From Thalassospira xiamenensis M-5 = DSM 17429 (lineage in GTDB: Bacteria; Pseudomonadota; Alphaproteobacteria; Rhodospirillales; Thalassospiraceae), in assembly GCF_000300235.2 (NCBI RefSeq), contig NZ_CP004388.1, forward strand, positions 539,501 through 603,500: a stretch of DNA of 64,000 bases, given 5' to 3'. This document shows, in pieces, positions 26,922 through 35,936 of this stretch. The notes under the pieces were generated by a model that was given only the letters and a program-made list of their open reading frames with translations, did no database searches and was not told where the DNA came from. Made by a program: the position numbers and the translations under genes. Numbering within the stretch: position 1 is the stretch's first letter; every line of letters begins with the position of its first letter.

Positions 26922-28103
26922 TCAGTTTTTGACGAATAACTGCCTTGGATAACTGGTCAGTGTCTTGCTGCCGGTTTCCGTGATCATCATGCTTTCGGTG
27001 ATCTCGATCCCCCAGTCATCAAACCAGAGTCCGGGCATGAAATGGAATGTCATGCCGGGTTCAAGGACTGTGCGGTCACCGGGGCGCAGGCTCATGGTGC
27101 GTTCGCCCCAGTCTGGCGGGTAGGAAAGCCCGATGGGATAGCCACACCGGCTGTCTTTGTGGATGCCGTATTTTTGCAAGACGCCAAAGAAGGCATTGGC
27201 GATGTCTTCGCAGACATTGCCGGGTTTGGCGGCTTCAAGGCCAGCCTGAAGGCCTTCGATCAGGGCACTTTCGGCATCAAGGAAACGCTGTTCAGGTTGG
27301 CCCAGATAGACCGTGCGCGACAGCGGCGCATGATAGCGTTTATAGCAACCGGCAATCTCGAAAAATGTTCCGGCATCGCCCGGTATCGGTTTGTCATCCC
27401 AGGTCAGATGCGGCGCACCGGCATCGGCACCCGACGGCAGCAGCGGCACAATCGCCGGGTAATCCCCGCCGATCCCGTCAATGCCGACAATCCCCGAACG
27501 GTAGATTTCGGCGACCAGTTCGTTTTTCTTCATGCCCGGTTCGACGACTTCGAAAATGCGTTCATGCATGTTTTCGACGATGCGGGCCGCCTGGCGCATA
27601 TAGAAAATCTCGGTCTCGGACTTTACGGCACGCTGCCAGTTCACCAGTGCCGTGGCATCATGGAACTTTGCATTGGGCAGATGGGCCTGCAATTGGGCGT
27701 AACATCTGGCGGAGAAATAGTAGTTATCCATTTCAACACCGATATTGCGCGTGCCCCAGCCGCGATGTTCGATCACCTCGGACAGGTAATCCATCGGGTG
27801 ATGGGTGGTCGATTGCACATAGTAATCGGCATAGGGGATGATGCGGTCATGGGTCATATAGACCGTGCGCTTTGCCCCGTTTGCATCCTGTGATCGCCCG
27901 AACCAGATCGGGTCGTCCTCTATCGGGACAAGCACGCATTGGTGAACATAAAACGACCAGCCGTCATAGCCGGTCAGCCAGGCCATGTTTGATGGGTCGG
28001 TCACGATCAGAAGATCGAGCCCCTTTTCCACCATGGCTTTTTTTGTTTTTTCCAGACGCTCGGCATATTCCTCGCGCGTGAAATTCAGTTCAACCTGGCT
28101 CAT
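26922..28103 (-). CDS. doeA: Ectoine hydrolase
   Basis: From ATG 28103, preceded by GGAGG, the protein has 393 residues. It has a creatinase-type N-terminal domain and an M24 'pita-bread' catalytic domain. Segments such as GGDYPAIVPLLPSG, RYHAPLSRTVYLG and LEPGMTFHFMPG are typical of DoeA/EutD. It opens the ectoine ring to N-acetyl-diaminobutyrate in the cytoplasm. The longer frame to 28241 adds an implausible proline/arginine-rich leader. It is flanked by doeB and eutC. Confidence 0.93.
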   Translation of the reverse strand: MSQVELNFTREEYAERLEKTKKAMVEKGLDLLIVTDPSNMAWLTGYDGWSFYVHQCVLVPIEDDPIWFGRSQDANGAKRTVYMTHDRIIPYADYYVQSTTHHPMDYLSEVIEHRGWGTRNIGVEMDNYYFSARCYAQLQAHLPNAKFHDATALVNWQRAVKSETEIFYMRQAARIVENMHERIFEVVEPGMKKNELVAEIYRSGIVGIDGIGGDYPAIVPLLPSGADAGAPHLTWDDKPIPGDAGTFFEIAGCYKRYHAPLSRTVYLGQPEQRFLDAESALIEGLQAGLEAAKPGNVCEDIANAFFGVLQKYGIHKDSRCGYPIGLSYPPDWGERTMSLRPGDRTVLEPGMTFHFMPGLWFDDWGIEITESMMITETGSKTLTSYPRQLFVKN

Positions 28104-28161
28104 TGCAGGCCTCCAAAAAAGGCGGGGTTTCAGTTTTTCCTGACCCTGTTTCCTTTTGTTA

Positions 28162-29154
28162 TTACGACGTGATCTCGGTCCCGGCCTTGGCTGCATCGCA
28201 GCGGGCGCGGGCGAGGGTGGCGATTGCGGTGTCCTGGACACCCGTACCGGTCAGATCGGCAACCGTGATCGCATCGTCGGAAGCACGTCCCGACGCCGAT
28301 CCGGCAATAATCTGACCCAGTTCTGGAAATGTGTGGTCGGCCTTGATGATCCGGGCATCAATGGCGTGATGCAGTTCACCCAGAATCCGGCATTGCGAAA
28401 GGCTGTCGCACACATAAAGGTCTGCCCGGCCGATCAATGCCGGGTCGATTTCGTTTTTATGTTCCGCATCCGACCCCATGGCGGTGATATGGGTGCCGGG
28501 TTTGACCCAGTCCGATAAAAGGACGGGTTCACGTGCGGGGGTGGTGGTGACGATGATATCAGCATCCTGTGCCGCGGCCCGGCCATCGGGCGTTGCGGTT
28601 ACGGACAGGCCAAGTTCGCTGGCGCAGGCGGCGGCACAGATTTCGGCCTTGGCCATATCGCGTGCCCAGATGGTGGCCGATGTGATGCCACGCACCAGTT
28701 TAAGCGCCTGAAGCTGCAATTTCGCCTGCACACCGGCCCCGAAGATCGCGGCATGTTTTGCATCCTTGCGCGCCAGATGTTTGGCGGCAACGCCCCCGGC
28801 GGCAGCGGTGCGGATATCGGTCAGATAACCATTATCGAGCATCACGGCTTCGAGCAGGCCGGTTTTGGCTGAAAACAGGTTCATCAACCCGTTGACCGAC
28901 GGCAGGCCAAGCTTGGGATTGTCAAAGAAGCCGGGGCTGATTTTGATGGCGAAACTGTCCAGTCCGGGGACATAGGCGGTTTTGACATCGACCTCGCCAT
29001 TGTGATCGTCGATATCAAGCCGAAGGATCGGCGGCATCCGGACATCCTTGGTCGCCAGTGCCAGAAAGGCATTTTCGATACAGGCAATCGCATCGGTATC
29101 AAGGGTGATCACGTTGCGAAGGTCGGCTTCGGTCAGAATTCTGATGTTGGGCAT
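28162..29154 (-). CDS. eutC: Ornithine cyclodeaminase/mu-crystallin family protein of ectoine use
   Basis: This 330-residue protein has the ornithine cyclodeaminase/mu-crystallin fold: substrate region PPILRLDIDDHNGEVD, a Rossmann loop AIFGAGVQAKLQLQAL (about 136-151) and ITAMGSDAEHKNEID. In known clusters EutC is needed for 5-hydroxyectoine use with EutA and EutB. Five bases separate it from the eutB stop. Confidence 0.9.
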   Translation of the reverse strand: MPNIRILTEADLRNVITLDTDAIACIENAFLALATKDVRMPPILRLDIDDHNGEVDVKTAYVPGLDSFAIKISPGFFDNPKLGLPSVNGLMNLFSAKTGLLEAVMLDNGYLTDIRTAAAGGVAAKHLARKDAKHAAIFGAGVQAKLQLQALKLVRGITSATIWARDMAKAEICAAACASELGLSVTATPDGRAAAQDADIIVTTTPAREPVLLSDWVKPGTHITAMGSDAEHKNEIDPALIGRADLYVCDSLSQCRILGELHHAIDARIIKADHTFPELGQIIAGSASGRASDDAITVADLTGTGVQDTAIATLARARCDAAKAGTEITS

Positions 29155-29159
29155 ATCGG

Positions 29160-30149
29160 TTACTCCGCCATCAGGTCGACGTCTTCGCCGCCGACAATAC
29201 GTTTATGCAAATCCATGTCGATATTGCAGCCGGTGGACAGAACCACCGTGGTGCCGGGATTGTCGATCAATCCGGCGCGAAGGGCCGCGATGCCAACGGC
29301 GGCGGCCCCTTCGATGACCTGCTGGTCATCGTGATAGGCGGCGCGGATGCCGTCCGCGATCTGGGTTTCATTCACCAGAACAAAGTCATCGGTCAGATCG
29401 GCACACATATCGAAGGTGTATTGGTTGTTTTGCCCGATACCGCCGCCGAGGCTGTCGGCCAGTGTCGGCAGTTCCTTAACCGCGGTCGGTTTGCCTTCCT
29501 GCAGGCTTGTGATCATGGCACAGCCGCGTTCCATCGAAATGCCGACAACCCGGATGGCCGGATTGATCGACTTCGCCGCCAGTGCCACACCTGCCAGAAG
29601 CCCGCCGCCCGATAGCGGCACCAGAAGCGTGTCGGTTTCCGGAAGCTGTTCAAGGATTTCAAGGCCAAGGGTTCCCTGACCGGCGATGATATCGGCATGG
29701 TCAAAGGGCGGCAGCATGGTCATGCCGTTTTCCGCAACCAGACGATCCACTTCCTTTTGGGCCTCGTCCTGAGAGGCGCCGGAAATGCAAATTTCGGCCC
29801 CCTGGGCGCGGATGCCTTCGACCTTGTTTTTCGGGACCAGTTCGGACATGCAGATCACGGCGCGAACCCCGGCATTGCGCGCCGCATTGGCAAGAGCGCG
29901 GCCATAATTGCCGGTTGATACCCCGACCACGCCCTTTTCCTTTTGTTCGGGCGAGAGTTTCAGAACGGCGTTTGCCGCCCCGCGCAGCTTGAAGCTGCCG
30001 GTATATTGCTGGTGTTCGCATTTCAGCCACACGGGCGATCCGATCCGCTCAGACAGGCTGGCGGACGGACGCAGTGGTGTATGGATCACGTGTCCCGCAA
30101 TGGTTTTGCGGGCAGAAAGCACATCACCAAGTGTGATGGGTTCTTTCAT
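29160..30149 (-). CDS. eutB: Hydroxyectoine utilisation dehydratase (threonine dehydratase-like)
   Basis: From ATG 30149, which has GAGG at good distance, the protein has 329 residues. It is a fold-II PLP enzyme with Lys54 in YTGSFKLRGAANAV and the phosphate-binding glycine loop VPLSGGGLLAGVALA. It resembles serine/threonine dehydratases. In ectoine-use clusters EutB is thought to act in converting 5-hydroxyectoine to ectoine with EutA and EutC. The upstream in-frame ATG at 30185 lies within eutA and has no clear site. Confidence 0.9.
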   Translation of the reverse strand: MKEPITLGDVLSARKTIAGHVIHTPLRPSASLSERIGSPVWLKCEHQQYTGSFKLRGAANAVLKLSPEQKEKGVVGVSTGNYGRALANAARNAGVRAVICMSELVPKNKVEGIRAQGAEICISGASQDEAQKEVDRLVAENGMTMLPPFDHADIIAGQGTLGLEILEQLPETDTLLVPLSGGGLLAGVALAAKSINPAIRVVGISMERGCAMITSLQEGKPTAVKELPTLADSLGGGIGQNNQYTFDMCADLTDDFVLVNETQIADGIRAAYHDDQQVIEGAAAVGIAALRAGLIDNPGTTVVLSTGCNIDMDLHKRIVGGEDVDLMAE

Positions 30150-30159
30150 GGCGACCTCG

Positions 30160-30942
30160 TTACGATTTGTGTGGGGCGTGGTCAAACAGGGTTCCGAACC
30201 CTGTGACCGGTTTGTCGTATTTCATCAGATTCAGGGCGTGCCAGATCATGGCCTGATTGCTGGTAATTACCGGCTTGCCCAAAAGCTTTTCCGCACGTTC
30301 GGCAATCTCGGCGGAGCGGATGGCCGTGCAGGAAATGAACACGGCATCGGCATCCGGGCTGTTGGCCTGTAATGCCGCAGCCAACAGGGCATCGGGCGGG
30401 ATTGCCGTCATATCAATATCGTTTTCAAGCCCGAAACCCAGCAGCCGGGTCACATCGAAACCGCGCACGATCAGCTGTTCGGCAACGGAACGGGTGACAT
30501 CAAGAACATAGGGGGCGACCACGGCGATTTTTTGCGCACCGATTGTTCGCAATGCGACATCGGCCGCCAGCAACGGATTGGTCACCGCCGTACCGGGCAT
30601 GCCCATGTTGATCAGGGCTTCGATCCGGTCCGATCCATTCACCGCCGTCCCCGATGTGCAGCCGAAAATGGCAACATCCACACCATATCCCGGTAGCAGG
30701 GTGCGGGCGGCACGCGGCAGATCGTCGGCCATGCTGCGCAGGGTGTCGACCGTGATGGGATTGGCATTTTCAATGCGGGTGGTGAACAGGCCAACATCAT
30801 GGGGAATGATGCGGCGCAGGTCATCCTCGCCGTTGAAATCGGTGGCAAGCGTGATCAATCCGATCCGCCCGGCCGGGGCAACCGGATCGGGCAAATAGGA
30901 CAGGTCTACCGGCTCTGGCGTGACCGCGGGGGCAACGGACAT
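30160..30942 (-). CDS. eutA: Ectoine utilisation protein EutA (Asp/Glu racemase-like)
   Basis: Starting at ATG 30942 with AAGGAG upstream, the protein has 260 residues and belongs to the arylmalonate decarboxylase/maleate isomerase/Asp-Glu racemase superfamily. The two catalytic cysteines are seen in AIFGCTSGTAVNGS and VFISCTAIRSAE. With EutB and EutC it is assigned to 5-hydroxyectoine conversion. Part of a longer frame to 31086 overlaps uehC and is rejected. Confidence 0.9.
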   Translation of the reverse strand: MSVAPAVTPEPVDLSYLPDPVAPAGRIGLITLATDFNGEDDLRRIIPHDVGLFTTRIENANPITVDTLRSMADDLPRAARTLLPGYGVDVAIFGCTSGTAVNGSDRIEALINMGMPGTAVTNPLLAADVALRTIGAQKIAVVAPYVLDVTRSVAEQLIVRGFDVTRLLGFGLENDIDMTAIPPDALLAAALQANSPDADAVFISCTAIRSAEIAERAEKLLGKPVITSNQAMIWHALNLMKYDKPVTGFGTLFDHAPHKS

Positions 30943-31039
30943 CGTCCTGAACTCCTTGATGGGGCGGGGCAATGAATGCCCGCACCCCGGTTTGATATTG
31001 TGGTTCGTCTTTTCCGGGACGATCCCGGATTCCTGCCGA

Positions 31040-32323
31040 TTAACGGAATGCCATGGTCGGCAGGAACAATGCGATCTGCGGAACAAAGACCAGAATCACC
31101 GCGGCTAGCAGAAGCATGAAGATAAAGGGCGGCGTGCCCCGGATGACCTCGTAATAAGGTCGCCTGAAGATCGCGATGGCGGTGAAAATATCGCAGCCAA
31201 ATGGTGGTGTTGCCGACCCGATGGCGACCTGCAGGGTCACCAGCGTGCCAACCAGAACCGGATCAAGCCCGGCATCGCGCACCAGCGGCATGAAGATCGG
31301 TGTCAGAACCAGAATGACCACAATCGGATCAACGAACATGCAACCGATAAAGAACGCGATGCAGATTGCAGCCAGGATCAGATAGCTGTTTGCGCCTTCA
31401 AGGCCCAATGCACCGATCACGTGCTGCGGGATCTGGGCAAAGGAAATCACGAACGAGAATGTTGTCCCCGCGCCGACAAGGATGAAGACCACAGCGGTAA
31501 TCAGGCCGGTCGAACGGGCAATTTCCAGAAGTTCGGACCATTTCACCGACTTGAAGATCATGACTTCAAGAATGATGGCATAAACCACGGAAACGGCTGC
31601 GACTTCGGTCGGGCTGACCCAGCCGAGATAAATGCCGCCAACAATCAGAACCGGGAACATGATGGCCGGACCGGCATTGATGACGGCCTTGCCACGTTCT
31701 GCCCAGCCCATGCGCGGGATGGTCGGGATGTTGTTCTTTTTCGCGTAGTAAATGCAATAAGCCGAAAACATCAGCAGGATCAGGATGCCCGGGCCGATAC
31801 CAGCCAGGAACAATTCACCAATCGACACCTTGCCGACCACGCCAAACACGATCATGCCAATTGATGGCGGGATCAGAAACGCGATGTCACTGGCATTGAT
31901 GATCAGGGCCATGGCAAAGCTGTCTTTGTAACCGGCTTTCAGCATTTTGGGACGCAGCGGGCCGCCCATCGCGACCACGGTTGCCTGTGTCGAACCCGAA
32001 ACAGCCCCAAACATCGTGCAGCCAAGGGCGGTGGTGACCGCAAGGCCGCCGCGGACATGGCCCACAAAGGTCATGGCAAGGTCGATAAGCCGGTTGGCCG
32101 TATGCCCCTTTGTCACGATATCGGCGGCAAAGATGAACATCGGCACGGCAATCAGTGCCACCGGCGAGATCCCCGTCACCATTTGCTGGATCAGAATTTT
32201 GGGATCAATCGGCATGTAGAAGGTGAAAGCGACGACGCTGGCCATGGTCAGCGGCACCATCATCGGGAAGCCCAGCACCAGAAGGACGAGCATCACAATC
32301 AGAATTGTGGTTCCAAGATCCAT
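31040..32323 (-). CDS. uehC: Ectoine/hydroxyectoine TRAP transporter large permease
   Basis: This 427-residue membrane protein of the DctM family has about 12 helices and the conserved stretch DIAFLIPPSIGMIVFGVVG. Its place between uehB and eutA assigns it to the ectoine TRAP system (UehC/TeaC). It starts 11 bases after uehB, with a GGGGGACGG site. Confidence 0.92.
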   Translation of the reverse strand: MDLGTTILIVMLVLLVLGFPMMVPLTMASVVAFTFYMPIDPKILIQQMVTGISPVALIAVPMFIFAADIVTKGHTANRLIDLAMTFVGHVRGGLAVTTALGCTMFGAVSGSTQATVVAMGGPLRPKMLKAGYKDSFAMALIINASDIAFLIPPSIGMIVFGVVGKVSIGELFLAGIGPGILILLMFSAYCIYYAKKNNIPTIPRMGWAERGKAVINAGPAIMFPVLIVGGIYLGWVSPTEVAAVSVVYAIILEVMIFKSVKWSELLEIARSTGLITAVVFILVGAGTTFSFVISFAQIPQHVIGALGLEGANSYLILAAICIAFFIGCMFVDPIVVILVLTPIFMPLVRDAGLDPVLVGTLVTLQVAIGSATPPFGCDIFTAIAIFRRPYYEVIRGTPPFIFMLLLAAVILVFVPQIALFLPTMAFR

Positions 32324-32334
32324 TTTCCGTCCCC

Positions 32335-32919
32335 CTACAGATGATGGTCGTCAGCGTCGGAAAACGTATCTTCCACCCGGTAGGACAGATGCGTCCCCGG
32401 TCTGAAGATATTCGTTGCCGCGGCAAGTACGAACTGGATCCCCGTGACCGTCAGGCCAAAGGGTACGATGAGGACGGTGAAATAATAGGGGATGCGAAGG
32501 GCCGGTGTCAGTCGGTTCGACTGGATCAGGGATGAAACATAGCCGACGGAGTACCATGCCAGAAGAAACAGAAGGGCGGCTGTGCCCAGCGTGATGATGA
32601 TCATCATGATCTTGCTGGCCTGTGGGCCCAGCATATCGGTAAAGGCCGACATGCGAATGTGGCGACCCATGCGGGCGGCCTCGCTGATGCCGACAAACGT
32701 GACAAGAATGATCAGAAATTGATTGAGCTCTTCGGAAAAGAAGATGCTCGAACTGAAACCCAGCCGCATGATCACATTGGCGACCGTATTGACGGCCATG
32801 ATCACGATGCTCCACCCCAGCAACTGACGCTCGACAACGGATAAACCGTCATCAAGCCGTTTCAGCACCGACAGCACCCCGCCTTGTGGCGAGGGAGCCT
32901 CCCCGTTAGAATCTGACAT
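32335..32919 (-). CDS. uehB: Ectoine/hydroxyectoine TRAP transporter small permease
   Basis: This 194-residue DctQ-type protein has four helices and an EELNQFLIILVTFVGISEAARMG segment region. GGAGG precedes the ATG. It is the first transport gene after enuR on the minus strand, with an EnuR-type palindrome in the gap. Confidence 0.9.
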   Translation of the reverse strand: MSDSNGEAPSPQGGVLSVLKRLDDGLSVVERQLLGWSIVIMAVNTVANVIMRLGFSSSIFFSEELNQFLIILVTFVGISEAARMGRHIRMSAFTDMLGPQASKIMMIIITLGTAALLFLLAWYSVGYVSSLIQSNRLTPALRIPYYFTVLIVPFGLTVTGIQFVLAAATNIFRPGTHLSYRVEDTFSDADDHHL

Positions 32920-33052
32920 ACGACCTCCATGATGCGCGTGCGAGACATTCTTGCTGAACGTTGTGTGTGGTTATTGGTTCCCTCCCACACGTTTCCTGTT
33001 CGCTTCGCGCCAGACCGTCAGAATAAAAACGGTTTGTGACGGTTCAATCAGA

Positions 33053-33072
33053 TTTTTGTCATGACACAAAAA
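33053..33072. promoter_or_regulatory. Predicted EnuR operator between enuR and uehB
   Basis: TTTTTGT (33053-33059), spacer CATGAC and ACAAAAA (33066-33072) make an inverted repeat immediately after the enuR stop and about 135 bases before uehB. The same TTTTGT-CATGAY-ACAAAA arrangement occurs at 34566-34583, on the other side of enuR. Confidence 0.75.
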
Positions 33073-34470
33073 TCAATACATAACGTCGAAGGCATGGACA
33101 CCCGGCATCTGTTCCATCGTATGGCGGATCTGCATCAGCCCGTGATGCAGGGACGGGGTATCCACCGCTCCGCCGACACAAATCCGGATGGCATTCGGGC
33201 GGGGGACCTTGACCGTCATGAACGGGTCGGAAATCGTCACGGCAACGCCGTTTTTCCTCAGTTCTGATGCGAACCATTCTTCCTGCCAGTGATGCGGAAT
33301 GCGCACCCAGGCGCTTAGCGATGTGGGGTGATGGCGGACCACGGCATCCCCCAGTATTTCGGCAACAAGGGCCTGTCTTTCACGCATCAGGGCGCGTTGG
33401 ACCGTTACCGCCTGATCAACGGTGCCATCAGTGATCCAGCGCGCGCCGATCTCGGCCATCAGGGGGGTGCCCATCCAGCCGGTGACTCGCAAAACGCTGC
33501 TGGCACGGATCGACAGATGCTGTGGCACGACCAGAAAACCGGTACGAAGCCCCGGCATGACGATCTTGGTCAGGCTGGAAACATGGAAGCCCAGCCGCGG
33601 CAGGAAACTTGTGATCGGGGGCAGGTTCTGTTCCAGAAGCGGGCGATACACATCGTCTTCGATGACATAAACGCCGTAATGTTCGGCGATCTCGGCGATT
33701 CGTTTGCGCCGTTCCAGCCCCATCAGGCAGTTGGTCGGGTTGGTGTAGATCGGGGTCACGACAAGGGCGCGGATGTGGCGCGCACGGCATTCACGTTCAA
33801 ACGCGTCGGGCAGAATGCCTTCGTCATCGGTTGGCAATGCGCCCAGCTTGAAGCGAAGGATGCTGGCGGTGCCAATGACACCATGATCGGTCAGGCTTTC
33901 GGTCAGCACGACATCGTCGGGCTGAACCACGGTGGCAAGGGCGGTAAAGACCCCCTGTGCCGCGCCATTGGTGATCAGGATGTTGGGAAGCTCGGCCGAA
34001 ATTCCCATCGATGCCAGCCATTTGCTGCCGATTTCGCGGTGGTATTCGAACCCTGCGACCGGGCGGCAGCTTTCCATCCAGTTGTGGTGGGTTTCCTCGG
34101 CCAGTTTGCCGTGTATCTGGCGCGACAGATCATTGTGGAAATCGGTATAGGCCGTGCGCACAATCGACAGGTCGATCAGGTCGGGCTGGCGATTGTCCAG
34201 AATGAAGGTCGATGCGCGATCTGTCAGGCGTGCCTGAACGAATGTGCCGCGACGTCGTTCCGACCTGAGATAACCCTGTCGTTCTACTTCCTTATAGGCC
34301 GCACTGACGGTTTGCACGCTGACATGCAGCCGATAGGCCAGTTCACGATGGGTCGGCATGCGGACATCATGGCGAAGGCGTCCTGCCTCGATATCGGTGA
34401 TGATCGCTTCGACAAGGGCCTTGTATTTCGGTCCCGTATCGCCGCTCAGGTCAATATTTGGCAGCCACAT
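33073..34470 (-). CDS. enuR: MocR/GntR-type regulator of ectoine use
   Basis: This 465-residue protein has an N-terminal GntR winged helix (residues 12-78, MPTHRELAYRLHVSVQTVSAAY) joined to a fold-I aminotransferase-like domain. The PLP lysine is Lys302 in SSLTKIVMPGLRTGF, with Asp in YVIEDDVYRPL. EnuR is known to repress ectoine uptake and degradation genes and to respond to pathway intermediates such as acetyl-diaminobutyrate through PLP. Here it lies between divergently read uehA and co-directional uehBC. Confidence 0.93.
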   Translation of the reverse strand: MWLPNIDLSGDTGPKYKALVEAIITDIEAGRLRHDVRMPTHRELAYRLHVSVQTVSAAYKEVERQGYLRSERRRGTFVQARLTDRASTFILDNRQPDLIDLSIVRTAYTDFHNDLSRQIHGKLAEETHHNWMESCRPVAGFEYHREIGSKWLASMGISAELPNILITNGAAQGVFTALATVVQPDDVVLTESLTDHGVIGTASILRFKLGALPTDDEGILPDAFERECRARHIRALVVTPIYTNPTNCLMGLERRKRIAEIAEHYGVYVIEDDVYRPLLEQNLPPITSFLPRLGFHVSSLTKIVMPGLRTGFLVVPQHLSIRASSVLRVTGWMGTPLMAEIGARWITDGTVDQAVTVQRALMRERQALVAEILGDAVVRHHPTSLSAWVRIPHHWQEEWFASELRKNGVAVTISDPFMTVKVPRPNAIRICVGGAVDTPSLHHGLMQIRHTMEQMPGVHAFDVMY

Positions 34471-34556
34471 CCTGTTGATTTCCAGCCTTTTCTACCCTTG
34501 TGCCCCCTTGGGGGTTTTTCCAACCCTAACATGACCTGAGGGTTAATGTGTAGACG

Positions 34557-34593
34557 TCAATGTTATTTTGTCATGATACAAAACTAACATTGA
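34557..34593. promoter_or_regulatory. Predicted EnuR operator upstream of uehA
   Basis: The core is TTTTGT (34566-34571), CATGAT, ACAAAA (34578-34583), identical in plan to the site at 33053. It is embedded in a longer palindrome with outer arms TCAATGTTA (34557-34565) and TAACATTGA (34585-34593). It lies between the divergent enuR and uehA starts and can regulate both. Confidence 0.78.
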
Positions 34594-34708
34594 CCTGATG
34601 CAGGAACATTTCAACACTTTGCGCGTTCATAACATTGATGTGCCAACTAATCGCCGCCGATTAAGGGTTAGATCCCGGTCGTCGCGGCACAATAAGGGAG
34701 ACTTCGAT

Positions 34709-35728
34709 ATGAGTTTGAACAAGCTCTTCAAGGCGACCCTGTCTGCCGCCGCAATCTTTGCGGTTGCCGGGACAGCCGCCCAAGCCGAAGAATGGAAATT
34801 TGCGCATGAAGAAAGCCCGGGCGATGTGCAGGACCTGTATGCACAGGAATTCAAGCGCCTGGTCGAGGAAAAAACCAACGGTGATGTGACGGTTACCGTC
34901 TACACCTATGGCCAGTTGGGTACCGAAAACGACATTACCGAACTGACGACGGCGGGGGCTGTCCAGTTCTCGAACGCGTCGCCGGGCCATCTGGGCACCT
35001 TCGTTCCGGAAATTCAGGTTTTCGGCGTTCCCTACCTGCTGTCGCAGGATAACGAGGTGAACAAGGAAGTCCTGTCGAGCAGCCCGACGATCTATGACGG
35101 TCTGTCGAAGGATTTTGAGTCCAAGGGTCTTAAGCTTTATACCATGTATCCCGAAGGCGAGATGGTCTGGACCACCAAGAAAAAGGTGACCCAGCCGTCC
35201 GAATTTGACGGGGTGAAATTCCGCGTCATGACGTCGCCGATCCTGATCGAAAGCTATGAGTCCTTCGGTGCCGATCCGGTGGCGTTGCCTTGGGGTGAAG
35301 TTTATTCCGGCCTTCAGACCAGCGTGATCGATGCACAGGTCAACCCGATCTTCTTCATCGAAAGTGCGAAATTCTATGAAGTTACCGACTATCTGATCTA
35401 TGCCGGTCAGCAGCAATATACCACCACCGTGGTATCAAATGCCGCCTTCTATGAAGGTCTGTCTGACGAGCGCAAGGATATGCTCAAGGAAGTCAAATCG
35501 GAACTTGATGACTTCATCTACGAAGCGCAGCAAAAGGCAAATGCCGAGGCACTTGATCGCATCAAGAAAGCCAAGCCGGAAATCGAAGTCATTCGTCTGA
35601 ATGATGAACAGCGCGCGGCATTCAAAAAGGCGTCGGCCGGTATTGGTGACAGCCTTGTCAAGGAAGTCGGTGGTGACACCGAAGAAGTGCTGAAAGCGCT
35701 CCGCAAGGAATTCGGCACCGAGATGTAA
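34709..35728 (+). CDS. uehA: Ectoine/hydroxyectoine TRAP periplasmic binding protein
   Basis: From ATG 34709 (site AAGGGAG) the protein has 339 residues. It has a Sec signal ending GTAAQA (about residue 27) and a DctP-type fold with the conserved KFRVMTSPILIESYESFGADPVALPW region (Arg for carboxylate binding). Context identifies it as UehA/TeaA. It stands alone on the plus strand, opposite to its permease genes, and is followed by a strong terminator, so it forms its own transcript and may be made in excess over UehBC. Confidence 0.9.
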   Translation: MSLNKLFKATLSAAAIFAVAGTAAQAEEWKFAHEESPGDVQDLYAQEFKRLVEEKTNGDVTVTVYTYGQLGTENDITELTTAGAVQFSNASPGHLGTFVPEIQVFGVPYLLSQDNEVNKEVLSSSPTIYDGLSKDFESKGLKLYTMYPEGEMVWTTKKKVTQPSEFDGVKFRVMTSPILIESYESFGADPVALPWGEVYSGLQTSVIDAQVNPIFFIESAKFYEVTDYLIYAGQQQYTTTVVSNAAFYEGLSDERKDMLKEVKSELDDFIYEAQQKANAEALDRIKKAKPEIEVIRLNDEQRAAFKKASAGIGDSLVKEVGGDTEEVLKALRKEFGTEM

Positions 35729-35768
35729 TCATCTCTGACCGCAATTCCCCCTTAGCGGGATGATATCG

Positions 35769-35805
35769 GAAACCCCTGCCATGTTGGCCGCAGGGGTTTC
35801 TTTTT
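35769..35805 (+). terminator. Rho-independent terminator of uehA
   Basis: GAAACCCCTGC (35769-35779) and GCAGGGGTTTC (35790-35800) pair perfectly and are followed by TTTTT. Confidence 0.92.
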
Positions 35806-35851
35806 GTCTGCTTGGTAGAGGCAGGTGTCGAAAAAAAGATTTTGTACTGAC

Positions 35852-35919
35852 AAAAAAACAGAGGCCGGCATGGGTCCGGCCTCTGTGGTGCACCCGGTCG
35901 TCATAAAGAAGACCGGGTG
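35852..35919 (-). terminator. Double hairpin terminator of doeCD
   Basis: Read on the minus strand, a first stem pairs 35911-35919 with 35891-35899 (CACCCGGTC/GACCGGGTG). A second pairs 35876-35884 with 35860-35868 (AGAGGCCGG/CCGGCCTCT), followed by GTTTTTTTG. The second is a strong intrinsic terminator. Confidence 0.88.
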
Positions 35920-35936
35920 GGATGGTGTGAGACGGG

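Noticed and set aside
33328..34539. 403-residue plus-strand frame
   Set aside because: Antisense of enuR, whose winged helix and PLP lysine are unmistakable.
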